Positions 8,672 to 18,799 of a DNA stretch of 64,000 bases are shown one piece after another. A program made the translations under genes and the position numbers. Source of the stretch: Acinetobacter modestus (lineage in GTDB: Bacteria > Pseudomonadota > Gammaproteobacteria > Pseudomonadales > Moraxellaceae). The notes under the pieces were generated by a model, which worked only from the letters and a program-made list of their open reading frames with translations, made no database searches and had not been told where the DNA came from. The stretch covers positions 1 through 64,000 of the forward strand of contig NZ_BMDV01000003.1 in NCBI RefSeq assembly GCF_014636095.1, read 5' to 3'. How positions within the stretch are numbered: the first letter of the stretch is position 1; each line of letters begins with the position of its first letter.

Positions 8672-10501
8672 ATGCCTGATTATCGTTCGAAAACATCAAC
8701 ACATGGAAGAAATATGGCTGGCGCGCGCGGTTTATGGCGTGCGACAGGTATGAAAGATGAAGATTTTGGCAAACCAATTATTGCGGTGGTCAATTCATTT
8801 ACCCAATTTGTTCCTGGACATGTGCATCTTAAAGATTTAGGGCAACTGGTTGCACGAGAAATTGAAGCTTCTGGTGGTGTCGCAAAAGAATTTAATACCA
8901 TTGCCGTTGATGACGGGATTGCCATGGGCCATGACGGGATGCTGTATTCACTACCATCACGTGATTTAATTGCCGATTCTGTAGAATACATGGTGAATGC
9001 TCATTGTGCCGATGCAATGGTATGTATCTCGAACTGTGACAAGATCACACCGGGAATGCTGATGGCTGCAATGCGCTTGAATATCCCAGTGGTGTTCGTG
9101 TCTGGCGGTCCTATGGAAGCGGGTAAAGTCAAATTCCGTGGTGATGAAAAGGCAATCGACTTAGTTGATGCCATGGTCGTTGCAGCAGATGAAAGCTATA
9201 CCGATGAAGAAGTTGCAGCATTTGAGCGTTCGGCATGTCCAACTTGTGGTTCATGTTCGGGTATGTTTACTGCAAACTCAATGAACTGTTTAACTGAAGC
9301 TTTGGGTTTATCATTGCCGGGTAATGGTTCTATTGTTGCAACTCATGCTAACCGCGAAAAACTATTCCTAAAAGCAGGTCGTTTAGTAGTTGAACTTGCG
9401 AAGCGTTATTATGAACAAAATGACGACAGCATTCTGCCACGTTCAATTGCAACCAAAGCAGCATTTGAAAATGCGATGACTTTGGATATTGCAATGGGTG
9501 GTTCTACCAATACCGTATTGCATTTGCTTGCTGCTGCACATGAAGCAGAAGTTGATTTCACTATGGATGATATCGACAATTTATCTCGTAAAGTACCTGT
9601 ATTATCTAAAGTTGCACCTGCAAAGTCGGATGTGCATATGGAAGATGTACACCGTGCTGGGGGTATCATGGCGATCTTGGGTGAACTCGATCGTGCTAAC
9701 TTACTGAACACCTCTTGCCCAACGGTACATGAACCTACTCTCAAAGATGCCTTAGACAAGTGGGATATTATCCGCACTGAAGATACAGATGTTTATGAGT
9801 TCTATCGCTCATCACCGGGTGGTGTTCCAACTCAAGTGGCATTCTCACAAAACCGTTATTATTCAACTTTGGATGGTGACCGTGAGAAAGGTGTGATTCG
9901 TAATGCTGAACATGCTTTCTCTAAAGACGGTGGCTTGGCAGTCCTTTACGGTAACATTGCTTTAGATGGCTGTATCGTGAAAACTGCTGGTGTGGATGAG
10001 TCGATTCTTAAATTCACGGGTACAGCGCGTGTTTTTGAAAGCCAAGATTCAGCGGTTGAAGCGATTTTAGATCATAAGATCGTTGCAGGTGACATCGTTG
10101 TCATTCGTTATGAAGGCCCACGTGGTGGTCCAGGCATGCAGGAAATGTTGTACCCAACCAGTTACTTGAAGTCAAAAGGTTTGGGTAAGGACTGTGCGTT
10201 GATTACTGATGGTCGCTTCTCTGGTGGTTCTTCAGGTTTATCAATTGGTCACGTGTCTCCAGAAGCAGCGGAAGGTGGTGCAATTGGTCTGGTTGAAGAT
10301 GGCGATACCATCCAAATTGATATTCCGAATCGTACCATTCACCTTGATGTTGATGATGCAACCATGGCGCATCGCCGTACAGCTCAAGAAGCCAAAGGTT
10401 GGCATCCAGCGGAAGAGCGTAAGCGTAAAGTTTCAAAATCTTTGAAAATTTATGCTTTGCATTCAACGAGTGCTGCGAAAGGTGCTGTACGCGTTCTGTA
10501 A
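8672..10501 (+). CDS. ilvD: Dihydroxy-acid dehydratase
   Basis: A 609-residue Fe-S enzyme that dehydrates 2,3-dihydroxyacids to 2-oxoacids in isoleucine, valine and leucine synthesis. ATG 8672 ([19 protein letters not shown]) is chosen because family homology begins there. The 14 extra codons that reach 8630 do not resemble the family. Cluster and active-site motifs are CDKITPGM (Cys122), [10 protein letters not shown] (Cys189, 192, 195) and the late [10 protein letters not shown] loop. Length fits E. coli IlvD (616). Monocistronic, with a clear terminator. Confidence 0.97.
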   Translation: MPDYRSKTSTHGRNMAGARGLWRATGMKDEDFGKPIIAVVNSFTQFVPGHVHLKDLGQLVAREIEASGGVAKEFNTIAVDDGIAMGHDGMLYSLPSRDLIADSVEYMVNAHCADAMVCISNCDKITPGMLMAAMRLNIPVVFVSGGPMEAGKVKFRGDEKAIDLVDAMVVAADESYTDEEVAAFERSACPTCGSCSGMFTANSMNCLTEALGLSLPGNGSIVATHANREKLFLKAGRLVVELAKRYYEQNDDSILPRSIATKAAFENAMTLDIAMGGSTNTVLHLLAAAHEAEVDFTMDDIDNLSRKVPVLSKVAPAKSDVHMEDVHRAGGIMAILGELDRANLLNTSCPTVHEPTLKDALDKWDIIRTEDTDVYEFYRSSPGGVPTQVAFSQNRYYSTLDGDREKGVIRNAEHAFSKDGGLAVLYGNIALDGCIVKTAGVDESILKFTGTARVFESQDSAVEAILDHKIVAGDIVVIRYEGPRGGPGMQEMLYPTSYLKSKGLGKDCALITDGRFSGGSSGLSIGHVSPEAAEGGAIGLVEDGDTIQIDIPNRTIHLDVDDATMAHRRTAQEAKGWHPAEERKRKVSKSLKIYALHSTSAAKGAVRVL

Positions 10502-10529
10502 ACTATTGCTAAGCGACAATGTTTATCAT

Positions 10530-10563
10530 CCCTCTTTATTACGATAAAGAGGGACTTTTTTCT
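10530..10563 (+). terminator. ilvD terminator
   Basis: Perfect stem CCCTCTTTAT / ATAAAGAGGG with a TACG tetraloop, then ACTTTTTTC. Confidence 0.9.
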
Positions 10564-10665
10564 GATTTTATAAGATACTCATTATACTTATTTGCTCACT
10601 TGTTTGAATCCAAGTTAGAGAAAGCTTATCCATTCATCACTTTATAATCATTAGAGGCGATCGAC

Positions 10666-11955
10666 ATGTCTTTGTTACGTCGTTGGTTTGATCCCATCCG
10701 ATCGAGTTGGTTCTATCAAAAACCTTCTCGTCAGGCGGTGTTGCCCACGGAACAGGGTTTAAGTATTTACCTTCGTTTAGACGATGTTTATAGCTATCTT
10801 GCAGTACAACAGCTTGATCAGCTCAATGAAATTTTGAGTGATGAACTAAAACCTTTAAAAGTGATTATTTCAAGACAGGGCGCTGAGCCTCCTAATGGTA
10901 TGTCAGAACAAGATTGGCAGAGTTATTGTTTAAATGATGCTAAAATTCTCGCCAAACAACATCGGTTTGGTTTCGATGAAACCCCTGAAATACCTAGTCC
11001 AGAAGCATTACAACAAGCAGAAATAATTCTAAAAAATACCCCTCTGAGAGAACAAAATTTTTTACATTTACTCGAAGATGTATTTCACATGTTATGGCAA
11101 CAACAATATGGGAAATTACGTACTCTTTATGCGATGGCTAGTCAGCATCAAACACCTCAAGATTATCCTGAACGTATTTTTAAAGATGTGCCTGTTGCAG
11201 CCAGTTACTTCGAGTTTGGTGAGCGTAAATATCAGGCTGTTGATGATTTATTACGCCTTACACGCCGTTTGAAACAACAAAAATTACTCACCGGAAATCC
11301 AATTTTTCTGATTAATCATATTGAATGGCGTGAGCATCTCATTAATGACGGTGAGTCACTGACAGAAGTCCAAAGCTTACATCCAGAATTAGATCTGTAT
11401 ATTGCGCTTGAAGACCCTATGAGTTGGCTATTATTGGCTTATATCAAAGAAGAATTGGCCAATTATTATAATATTCAATTGAGCGTTTATCCGCTGAGCT
11501 ATCATGGGCGAGATTGGTTTGACTGGAGTTTGGCGACTCGTGTTTCCAAACGTACACAGGTGGCATTCACCCCATTCTGTCGGCCTACTAAAGAAGCGAC
11601 TTATGAAATGGCAAAACTATTTTATAGCGTGCCTGAAGAAGAACAGATCGATTGTATTCATGAGATATTGCAAGGTGTTTGGACGCGTGGCAAAGATCTT
11701 TCTTTCAAAACACACTTTCAACGTATGCAGAAGCGTTTAGAGATTGACAACATCACCGAACAAGATGTTGAAGCTTTGCTGAAACAGAATGATGAATTGT
11801 GTCAGCAAAAGCATCAGCCAGATTTCCCGGTACTGGAATTACGTATAGATGGACAGAGCTATGTCTTTAATAGTTTGTATCGAGTTTGGATGATTGAAAG
11901 TATTATCAGCAATGTTTTGGAAGATAAATATAGAACTGCCTCAAGCTCTGCCTGA
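10666..11955 (+). CDS. Duplicated DsbA/HCCA-isomerase-fold protein lacking CxxC
   Basis: A 429-residue cytoplasmic protein with no signal peptide. Residues 30-215 resemble the DsbA-like fold of 2-hydroxychromene-2-carboxylate isomerases and kappa-class GSTs: an opening strand (LSIYLRLDDVYSYLAVQQLDQL), then the long helical insert with a SYCLNDAKILAKQHRFGF stretch. From about residue 243 the pattern restarts (LDLYIALEDPMSWLLLAYIKEEL), so the protein looks like a tandem of two such domains. Neither copy has a CxxC redox motif, so thiol oxidation is unlikely. Ribosome site AGAGG lies ahead of ATG 10666. Function unknown; the fold assignment is by eye. Confidence 0.8.
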   Translation: MSLLRRWFDPIRSSWFYQKPSRQAVLPTEQGLSIYLRLDDVYSYLAVQQLDQLNEILSDELKPLKVIISRQGAEPPNGMSEQDWQSYCLNDAKILAKQHRFGFDETPEIPSPEALQQAEIILKNTPLREQNFLHLLEDVFHMLWQQQYGKLRTLYAMASQHQTPQDYPERIFKDVPVAASYFEFGERKYQAVDDLLRLTRRLKQQKLLTGNPIFLINHIEWREHLINDGESLTEVQSLHPELDLYIALEDPMSWLLLAYIKEELANYYNIQLSVYPLSYHGRDWFDWSLATRVSKRTQVAFTPFCRPTKEATYEMAKLFYSVPEEEQIDCIHEILQGVWTRGKDLSFKTHFQRMQKRLEIDNITEQDVEALLKQNDELCQQKHQPDFPVLELRIDGQSYVFNSLYRVWMIESIISNVLEDKYRTASSSA

Positions 11956-12008
11956 GGCCTACTCCCAAAAATAAGAATAGGGCAAGCTACGCTTTTTTCG
12001 TAGCATAA

Positions 12009-12027
12009 CTCCGATGCAACATCGGAG
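12009..12027 (+). promoter_or_regulatory. Hairpin enclosing the ribosome site of the TSUP gene
   Basis: CTCCGATG (12009-12016) pairs perfectly with CATCGGAG (12020-12027) around a three-base loop. The 3' arm contains the GGAG Shine-Dalgarno of the GTG start at 12035. Another stem (GCTACG / CGTAGC, 11986-12004) sits just upstream. The fold would hide the ribosome site. Confidence 0.6.
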
Positions 12028-12034
12028 ATCGGGC

Positions 12035-12766
12035 GTGACTTTTTTAGCAATTATTGTATTGGTATTTGTCTTTGCCGGCATGATTAAGGGCATGATCGGC
12101 TTAGGTTTACCTGCTGTTTCGATGGGACTGCTGACGATTGCAATGAGCCCATTTCAGGCAGCATCACTGCTGATTGTTCCTTCGATGATTACCAATATTT
12201 GGCAGTTGTTTGCAGAAGGTCGGGTGTGGTTATTTATCCGCCGCTTCTGGACTTTACTGGTTGGAATCGTGGTGGGGTCAATCTGGAGTTTCTTACCGAC
12301 CTTAAGCCAGAGTCATGGCAAGACCAGTGAAATTTTATTGGGCAGCATGTTGGTGCTCTATGGCCTGTATGGTCTATGCGTCAAAAATCTACCTCATTTG
12401 GCAGCGCATGAACGTTGGTTATCTCCCTTGGTTGGATATATCGGCGGGGCGGTGACTGTCGCAACAGGTGTAGTGATTATTCCCGTCGTACCTTATTTGC
12501 AGTCTCTACATCTGAAACGTGATGAGCTGGTTCAGGCTTTAGGATTGACCTTTACCGTGTCTACCATTTGCTTGGCCGTATTTCTACAGCATAACCCGAT
12601 GCAGGGAATCACACTAGATTATCGTCTATCGGTTGTGGCCTTGGTCGCAGCTTTGGTTGGGATGTGGCTGGGTAAAAAAATTCGCTATCAACTGAATGAA
12701 CAACGTTTCCGCCGTTTATTTTTTATCGGCTTGGTGGCGTTAGGCGGATATATGCTATCGCATTAA
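12035..12766 (+). CDS. TSUP family permease (TauE/SafE type)
   Basis: A 243-residue polytopic inner-membrane protein. GTG 12035 is preferred over ATG 12014 because GGAG lies seven bases before it and the hydrophobic family N-terminus starts there. About eight hydrophobic helices are seen. The signature glycine-rich loop GMIKGMIGLGLPAVSMGLL at the first helix is typical of TauE/SafE (TSUP) permeases, which export or import sulfite, sulfoacetate or other small organosulfur or carboxylate anions. The substrate is unknown. It converges on a LysR gene 12 bases away. Confidence 0.88.
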   Translation: MTFLAIIVLVFVFAGMIKGMIGLGLPAVSMGLLTIAMSPFQAASLLIVPSMITNIWQLFAEGRVWLFIRRFWTLLVGIVVGSIWSFLPTLSQSHGKTSEILLGSMLVLYGLYGLCVKNLPHLAAHERWLSPLVGYIGGAVTVATGVVIIPVVPYLQSLHLKRDELVQALGLTFTVSTICLAVFLQHNPMQGITLDYRLSVVALVAALVGMWLGKKIRYQLNEQRFRRLFFIGLVALGGYMLSH

Positions 12767-12778
12767 TCTTGCTGTGAA

Positions 12779-13669
12779 CTAAGGACGATGCTGTAATAGA
12801 AACTCAGAAAATTGCTGATAATTTTCGGGTAGTTGACTGAAATCTTGTGTTGCCAACAGCAGCTTGCGATTGGCCCACGCACCTAATAATTGAACCATGT
12901 GGAAATGATAATCGGGTTGTAAACGTTGTGCAGCACGAGCAGGCATAATGGCGATACCAACGCCTTTGGCGACTACCTCTGCAATCGCAGCAAAATTAGG
13001 TAAGCGCAAACGATATTGGATATTAAAACCAAGTAATTTGGCTTGAGTTTCGATGGATTGCTGCAGAGAATGATGCGGCATCAGTCCAATAAAACCATAA
13101 TTCAGTGCTTCGACTAGATTTAACGACGTATGCTGAGCTAAGGCATGAGCCTCAGGGCAGATTAGAACCAGAGGATCGCTGGCAAATTCCTGTGTCTGTA
13201 AATGTTGAGTATCAAAAAAGCTAGAAACTAATCCGAGTTTGGCAGTCCCTTTGCTCAGTGCAGCAACGATTTCAGAACTTTCTGCTTCGTGCAGATCGAT
13301 ATTCATTTCTGCATGACGCATTAAATATTGTGGTAATAGCGGTGGTAGATATTCACTTTGTGCCGAAGAATTGCACCACAGAGTTAAAGATTCAGGCTGT
13401 TGTTGCCTAAAGCGTTGCATCTCGTATTCGAGTTGATTTTTTTGTCCAATTAAACGGTGTGCATGTTCAACCAAAGCATGCCCAGCCGTCGTAAGTTCGA
13501 CCCCAGAGGTGTGGCGAAGAAAGAGCGGGGTGTCGAAATATTGTTCGAGTTTTTTAATCCGTTCGCTAGCTGCTTGCAGTGAAATCGCAGAACGTTCTGC
13601 ACCTTTGGTGAAGCTGCCTGTGCTGACAATATGCAGGAATAGTTGTAAATCAAAAAAATCAAAACGCAT
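12779..13669 (-). CDS. LysR-family transcriptional regulator
   Basis: A 296-residue LysR regulator. Residues 1-60 carry the winged HTH (LFLHIVSTGSFTKGAERSAISLQAASERIKKLEQYF). The rest is the two-lobed effector domain with the usual GVGIAIMPARAA segment near 235. The gene ends 12 bases from the convergent TSUP permease gene; such LysR/TSUP neighbours often work together, but this is inference. Its own promoter faces the uracil permease terminator. Effector unknown. Confidence 0.93.
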   Translation of the reverse strand: MRFDFFDLQLFLHIVSTGSFTKGAERSAISLQAASERIKKLEQYFDTPLFLRHTSGVELTTAGHALVEHAHRLIGQKNQLEYEMQRFRQQQPESLTLWCNSSAQSEYLPPLLPQYLMRHAEMNIDLHEAESSEIVAALSKGTAKLGLVSSFFDTQHLQTQEFASDPLVLICPEAHALAQHTSLNLVEALNYGFIGLMPHHSLQQSIETQAKLLGFNIQYRLRLPNFAAIAEVVAKGVGIAIMPARAAQRLQPDYHFHMVQLLGAWANRKLLLATQDFSQLPENYQQFSEFLLQHRP

Positions 13670-13747
13670 GATGGCAACGTATTGAAATATAAAAATCCAT
13701 CATACTAAAAAGTCGCTAAATAAAGATAGGATATTATTGTGGTGTAA

Positions 13748-13769
13748 AAAAGGCAGCTTCAGCTGCCTT
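13748..13769 (-). terminator. Terminator of uracil-xanthine permease gene
   Basis: AAGGCAGCT / AGCTGCCTT stem. On the minus strand it is followed by TTTTTTACACC, so it terminates the permease transcript. Confidence 0.85.
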
Positions 13770-13776
13770 CAATCTT

Positions 13777-15072
13777 CTAATGTTTATCTTTTAAACTGAA
13801 TAACAGGTTCAGGAAAATCGCAGCAAAAGTTGCGGTTCCAATTCCCCCTAAATTGAAGCTACCAAACAGTAATTCAAAGTTACCTGCACCTAAAATAATG
13901 GTGACAGATGCAACAATAAGGTTTTTATTATTAGAAAAATCGACTTTATTTTCGATCCAGATTTTCGCACCCGCAATGGTAATTAAACCAAATACCACGA
14001 TCGAAGCACCCGTGAGGACTGCTGTCGGGATAGTACTAATCACTGCGCCAAATTTAGGAGACAGTCCCAAGAAAATTGCAAATACGCCAGCGATTACAAA
14101 TACAATCGTAGAATAAACACGGGTTACTGCCATCACACCAATATTTTCACCATAGGTGGTCATACCCGGTGCACCAACACTACCCGATAACGTTGTGGCC
14201 AAACCATCCGCAACAAAAGCTTTACCCAGTTGAGGTGTAAGATCTTCGCCTGTCATTGAACCGACTGCTTTGATGTGACCTAGATTTTCAGCGACTAAAA
14301 TCAATGCAACGGGAGCAATAATTAAAATTGCATTTAAATCAAAAGTTGGGTGTGAAAAAGTTGGGATACCAAACCATGGTGCTGCTGCGATTTGGGAGAA
14401 ATCAATCGGTTTACCAAATCCTAGAATATTTGTTGCAACCACATATACGCCATAAGCAATCAATAAACCCACTAAGAGTAATAAACGTTGTAATAAGCCC
14501 TTGGTAAATACCGCAATAATGCCCATGCTTAATACAGTGATGAGTGCTATCCACATTTCAAAAGGCTGTCCAGCAACGCCTTTAATGGTAACAGGCGCAA
14601 GGTTGAGACCAATAATCATCACCACAGCGCCTGTGACAACAGGTGGCATGAGTTTCTCAATCCAACGTGTGCCTGTGAGCATGACCGCAAAACCGATCAA
14701 GGCATAAAAAATACCACAGGCAACAATTCCACCAAGTGCAACTGCAAGGTTTGGATTGGCTCCCGACCCAGTAATGTGACCAGTTGCGGCTGCAACGACA
14801 CCAATAAATGCAAAGCTTGAGCCTAAATAACTTGGAACACGACCACCCGTGATCAAGAAGAAAATAATAGTACAAATCCCTGACATTAAGATGGCAAGGT
14901 TTGGGCTAAAGCCCATCAGAAGGGGTGCAAGAACAGTTGCACCAAACATTGCAAATGCGTGTTGTACCCCTAATACCGCACTTTGTAAGGGCGGTAAATA
15001 TTCATTTGTCGCGACAGGGCGATGATCAATCTTTCCCTGATACGGCTGCCATTTTGGAAACCAATTTGACAT
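13777..15072 (-). CDS. Uracil-xanthine permease (NCS2/UraA type)
   Basis: A 431-residue inner-membrane nucleobase:H+ symporter of the NCS2 family. About 14 hydrophobic segments are present. Family features are the N-terminal GVQHAFAMFGATVLAPLLMG, the conserved glutamate motif VAENLGHIKAVG (about residues 260-271) and SGSVGAPGMTTYGENIGVMAVTRVYS with its Glu/Asn pair. These fit uracil carriers (UraA) more than xanthine carriers, but specificity is not certain. Monocistronic, with its own terminator. Confidence 0.93.
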   Translation of the reverse strand: MSNWFPKWQPYQGKIDHRPVATNEYLPPLQSAVLGVQHAFAMFGATVLAPLLMGFSPNLAILMSGICTIIFFLITGGRVPSYLGSSFAFIGVVAAATGHITGSGANPNLAVALGGIVACGIFYALIGFAVMLTGTRWIEKLMPPVVTGAVVMIIGLNLAPVTIKGVAGQPFEMWIALITVLSMGIIAVFTKGLLQRLLLLVGLLIAYGVYVVATNILGFGKPIDFSQIAAAPWFGIPTFSHPTFDLNAILIIAPVALILVAENLGHIKAVGSMTGEDLTPQLGKAFVADGLATTLSGSVGAPGMTTYGENIGVMAVTRVYSTIVFVIAGVFAIFLGLSPKFGAVISTIPTAVLTGASIVVFGLITIAGAKIWIENKVDFSNNKNLIVASVTIILGAGNFELLFGSFNLGGIGTATFAAIFLNLLFSLKDKH

Positions 15073-15321
15073 AGATGAGACTCATTATGTGATATCAGCG
15101 GGTATGATACCCTGTCTTAAAACGAGCTTTCACCTATAAGTCATTGAGAATATTGCCAGATCATGTTTTTTACGTCTGTATTTTTACCTTTTGGTAAAAT
15201 ATATTTAAAAATAAACTATCGTATTTATTATTTATTTTATTCGCCTAATTTAAAAAACCTACGGCTAATATTTAAAAAAATTTTCTAAATTTTTTTTCTA
15301 AAAATGGAATATTTTGCCAAT

Positions 15322-15358
15322 CTTGCCATCAACACATTTGATTTATGTTGATGGCAAG
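15322..15358 (-). terminator. Hairpin downstream of ppc
   Basis: A 13-bp perfect stem CTTGCCATCAACA / TGTTGATGGCAAG lies nine bases beyond the ppc stop codon. No clean T run follows on the minus strand. It may stabilise the 3' end or act as an imperfect terminator. Confidence 0.55.
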
Positions 15359-15366
15359 GTCTTTAT

Positions 15367-18048
15367 TTAGCCAGTATTGCGCAAACCTGCCGCAATACCT
15401 GCAATACTGACCATTAAGGCATGATCGACAGGGCTATGCTCAGTTTGATGTTCCGCTAAATACAGACGACGACGTTTCATTAACTCTGCTTGCAGTAAAT
15501 GTAAGGGTAATAAATACGGTTTACGCACCTGCATAGATTGGTCAAGTACTTCATTATTACTCAAAAGCTTAGACTCACCTTTAAGACTGAGCAATGTATC
15601 TACGGCATTTTGTAGACGTTGGCGTAATTCAACCCCCAAGTTTTTTAAGTCTTGGTCTTGTGTCAGGTGAGACTCGTAATAGAGCGCAATATCTGCATCA
15701 GATTTGGATAAAACCATTTCCAGCATATCAATTAAAGTTTGGAAATACGGCCACTGTTCAAGCATTTCATTTAAGGTGTTTTTGTGTTGTCCATGTACCT
15801 GATTGATCGCCGTGCCTGTACCCAACCAAGCTGGCAGCATTAAGCGGATTTGTGTCCATGCAAATACCCAAGGAATCGCTCGAAGAGATTCTATGCCACC
15901 ACTGACTTTTCGTTTGGCTGGGCGTGAACCAAGCGGTAGCATTTGTAATTCTAACTCAGGCGTGACCGTGCGTAGATAACTGACAAAATTCGGATTTTCA
16001 CGCACAGTTTGTCGATAAACCTGTACCGATAAATCAGTCATTTGATTCATTAAGTCTCGCCATTCTTTCTTTGGCTCTGGCGGTGGTAATAGTGTTGCTT
16101 CTAATGTTGCCGCTGTATAGATTTCCAAATTTTGTAGCGCGATGCCTTCTAAACCAAATTTAAAGCGAATCATTTCACCCTGTTCAGTGACACGAATTGC
16201 TCCAGAGATTGAACCTGGTGGCTGTGAGAACAATGCTTGTTGTGTTGGCGCACCGCCACGACTGATTGAACCGCCACGACCGTGGAACAAGGTCAATTGC
16301 ACCCCATGTTGTCGAGCGACAGCGGTAAGTTCTTCTTGCGCACGATATTGTGCCCAGTTCGCAGACATAAAGCCCGCGTCCTTTGCTGAGTCTGAATAGC
16401 CGATCATCACTTCATGTTTACCCTGAATATGCTGTTTATACCAATGCATATTGAATAAGGTATTCATGGTTTTGGCTGCACCATCAAGATCTTTTAAGGT
16501 TTCAAATAAGGGCACCACTCGAAGAGGATGTTGGATACCAGCTTCTTTTTGTAAGAGTAAAACAGCTAAGACGTCGCTTGGATATTCTGCCATCGAAATA
16601 ATATAGGCACCCAAGCTCTCAGCTGGTTGTTCAGCCAAAGTGCGCATGGTCGCAAAGACTTCGAGTACATCAGGATGTTGAATCAAGCTGCCTTCAGGTT
16701 CATTGAAATATTTAGGGAGTAAAGGACGCTTACTTTGCAGCTCTTGGATCAGGAAGTTTTGACGAGCCTGTTCAGTCCATGATTCAAAATTGCCTAGACC
16801 TAGATATTCAGTAATCGCTGAAATGGCTTGACGATGTCGACCTGATTCTTGGCGAATATCGAGTTTGAGTAACTCAATTCCAAAACAATTGATTCGGTAT
16901 ATAAAATCAAGTAATTGCCCATTGGCGATTTCAGCGAGGTTACTCTCGATTAAGGAGCGATAGCAGAGTAATAAGGGCTGTAATAATTCATCTTTATTTC
17001 GAATAATCTGGCTATCATCAGCTTCATGACCTTGTAAGCGTTGGCCTAAACAATAGCGAGTCGCTTTTAAACGTTCACGGGTTTCACGTAAATATTCACG
17101 ATAGGGTTCAGGATGTTCATAACCTAATGCTTGAGTGAGTTCATCTGAACAGCTTTGAATTGACAATTCCCAGCGTAAATTTTCAATATCACGTAGATAT
17201 AAATCAGCTGCCTGCCAACGTGATAACCATAATACTTCTTGTGTTACTTGATGAGTTACATTGGGATTGCCATCACGATCACCGCCCATCCATGAGGCAA
17301 AGCGAATTGGCGCAATATTGAGCGGTAATTTTTGTTCACAATGCTGTTGAGTCAGTTCATTTAGCTCACGAATAAACTTAGGTACAGCATTCCACAAAGT
17401 TTGTTCAATTGTTGCAAAGCCCCACTTTGCTTCATCGACAGGGGTCGGGCGATGTTGGCGAATTTCGTCTGTCTGCCAAGCTGAACTGACCAATTGTTTC
17501 AGGGTAGCGATAGTTTGTTGGCGTTCACGAGGTGTTAGTTTTTGCTGGTCCAGTTGAGATAGACAATCGGTAATATCATCATATTTTTGAATCAAGGTAC
17601 GACGACTGACTTCAGTTGGATGTGCTGTGAGGACCAATTCAATTTTTAAATCGCAGATTTGTTCGAATAATTGTTTTGAGTTGATCTGTTCAGTTTTGAA
17701 TTTTTCAAATAAATGTGACAAAGGATTTGGATTAGGGGCTTGTTCGTCAAACTCAGCCTGACGGCGGTTACGCACCACATGGTACTGCTCAGCGATGTTG
17801 GCAAAGTTGAGAAAATATGAAAATGCACGAGTCAGCGGCAAAATTTCTTCATCTTTTAGGCCGAGAAACAATTGTTCGAGCTGTTTTTCCGCCTCGATTT
17901 GACCATCACGGGCACCCTTAGCCAGAGCACGAATCTGCTCAACCTGATTAAACAAATCTTGCCCAGCATGCTGCTTTAAGGTTTCGCCCAGTAAATTACC
18001 GAGTAAACGAACATCTTCTCGTAATGGCGCAGTGATTTGTTGTGTCAT
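15367..18048 (-). CDS. ppc: Phosphoenolpyruvate carboxylase
   Basis: An 893-residue enzyme that carboxylates PEP to oxaloacetate and so refills the TCA cycle. Conserved sites are VLTAHPTEVSRR (catalytic His143), GGDRDGNPNVT, MIGYSDSAKDAG, the glycine loop FHGRGGSISRGGAPT and the C-terminal RNTG that ends bacterial PEPCs and helps form the aspartate site. Length matches E. coli Ppc (883). It stands alone, with a spacer that includes a very AT-rich tract (about 15180-15310) between it and the permease. Confidence 0.98.
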   Translation of the reverse strand: MTQQITAPLREDVRLLGNLLGETLKQHAGQDLFNQVEQIRALAKGARDGQIEAEKQLEQLFLGLKDEEILPLTRAFSYFLNFANIAEQYHVVRNRRQAEFDEQAPNPNPLSHLFEKFKTEQINSKQLFEQICDLKIELVLTAHPTEVSRRTLIQKYDDITDCLSQLDQQKLTPRERQQTIATLKQLVSSAWQTDEIRQHRPTPVDEAKWGFATIEQTLWNAVPKFIRELNELTQQHCEQKLPLNIAPIRFASWMGGDRDGNPNVTHQVTQEVLWLSRWQAADLYLRDIENLRWELSIQSCSDELTQALGYEHPEPYREYLRETRERLKATRYCLGQRLQGHEADDSQIIRNKDELLQPLLLCYRSLIESNLAEIANGQLLDFIYRINCFGIELLKLDIRQESGRHRQAISAITEYLGLGNFESWTEQARQNFLIQELQSKRPLLPKYFNEPEGSLIQHPDVLEVFATMRTLAEQPAESLGAYIISMAEYPSDVLAVLLLQKEAGIQHPLRVVPLFETLKDLDGAAKTMNTLFNMHWYKQHIQGKHEVMIGYSDSAKDAGFMSANWAQYRAQEELTAVARQHGVQLTLFHGRGGSISRGGAPTQQALFSQPPGSISGAIRVTEQGEMIRFKFGLEGIALQNLEIYTAATLEATLLPPPEPKKEWRDLMNQMTDLSVQVYRQTVRENPNFVSYLRTVTPELELQMLPLGSRPAKRKVSGGIESLRAIPWVFAWTQIRLMLPAWLGTGTAINQVHGQHKNTLNEMLEQWPYFQTLIDMLEMVLSKSDADIALYYESHLTQDQDLKNLGVELRQRLQNAVDTLLSLKGESKLLSNNEVLDQSMQVRKPYLLPLHLLQAELMKRRRLYLAEHQTEHSPVDHALMVSIAGIAAGLRNTG

Positions 18049-18132
18049 TATGCTTCTCCTCTGCTCATGTCTTGACTATAACCTGATTGTCAGACATTCC
18101 AAGTGGAGAACGTAAGGAAATGTGAAATTTCT

Positions 18133-18756
18133 TTAAAATTTAGGTTGATATTTAAGCAAAAAAAGCTCAATAGCCTGTTCAATCATCTGCTCAATTTCAA
18201 CTGTGGTTGGTACCGAATCCAGACCCAGTAAAACCTTGTGGTGGCGTCTGCCGAGCATGAGTGCCACAATCAGTTCGGTCTGTTTAAGGGGATCATCTGC
18301 CTGAATAAAGTTGAGTGTGATGGCCTGCTCAAAAAAATCACACCAAACATGACACATCCGTGTGTGTGAGGCATCAAAAAACTGTTGGGTGAGGGGGTTT
18401 TGTTCAGCCGCGAGTTCAAACAGCACCCGATCCAGCTTCATCGCTTCAGGCAGGTAAATAATGCTTAAGGCACGCTGACACATTAAGTATAGTGCCTGCC
18501 TAAAGTCGGACTCAGGTGTGAGTTCAAACTGTTTCGCCCGAATGGGCTCTTCACAGCTTTCCTCGATCGCACAGATAAACAGGTTAGCCTTGTCCTGAAA
18601 ATGGTTGTACACCGTGAGCTTGGTGACACCCGCCTCTTTGGCAATCTGGTCCATATTGGTGGCGTGATAACCCATTTTTAGAAAAATAGATTTTGCAGCC
18701 TGCAAAATTCTGGCTCTTTTTTCTAAATCTTTGGGACGACCACTGGTTGTCTGCAT
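18133..18756 (-). CDS. TetR-family repressor of the adjacent RND pump
   Basis: A 207-residue TetR regulator. The N-terminal HTH is at about residues 30-55 (MDQIAKEAGVTKLTVYNHFQDKANLF). The ligand-binding half has an AcrR/TetR C-terminal domain with LMLGRRHHKVLLG. It is divergent from the efflux adaptor gene across a 152-bp spacer that holds a 48-bp palindrome. By analogy with AcrR/MexL-type pairs it probably represses the pump and itself; this is inference from layout. Confidence 0.9.
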   Translation of the reverse strand: MQTTSGRPKDLEKRARILQAAKSIFLKMGYHATNMDQIAKEAGVTKLTVYNHFQDKANLFICAIEESCEEPIRAKQFELTPESDFRQALYLMCQRALSIIYLPEAMKLDRVLFELAAEQNPLTQQFFDASHTRMCHVWCDFFEQAITLNFIQADDPLKQTELIVALMLGRRHHKVLLGLDSVPTTVEIEQMIEQAIELFLLKYQPKF

Positions 18757-18799
18757 GTTGTCGTTCTCTTTTAATTCAGTTGAAAATCAGTGTTCTCTA

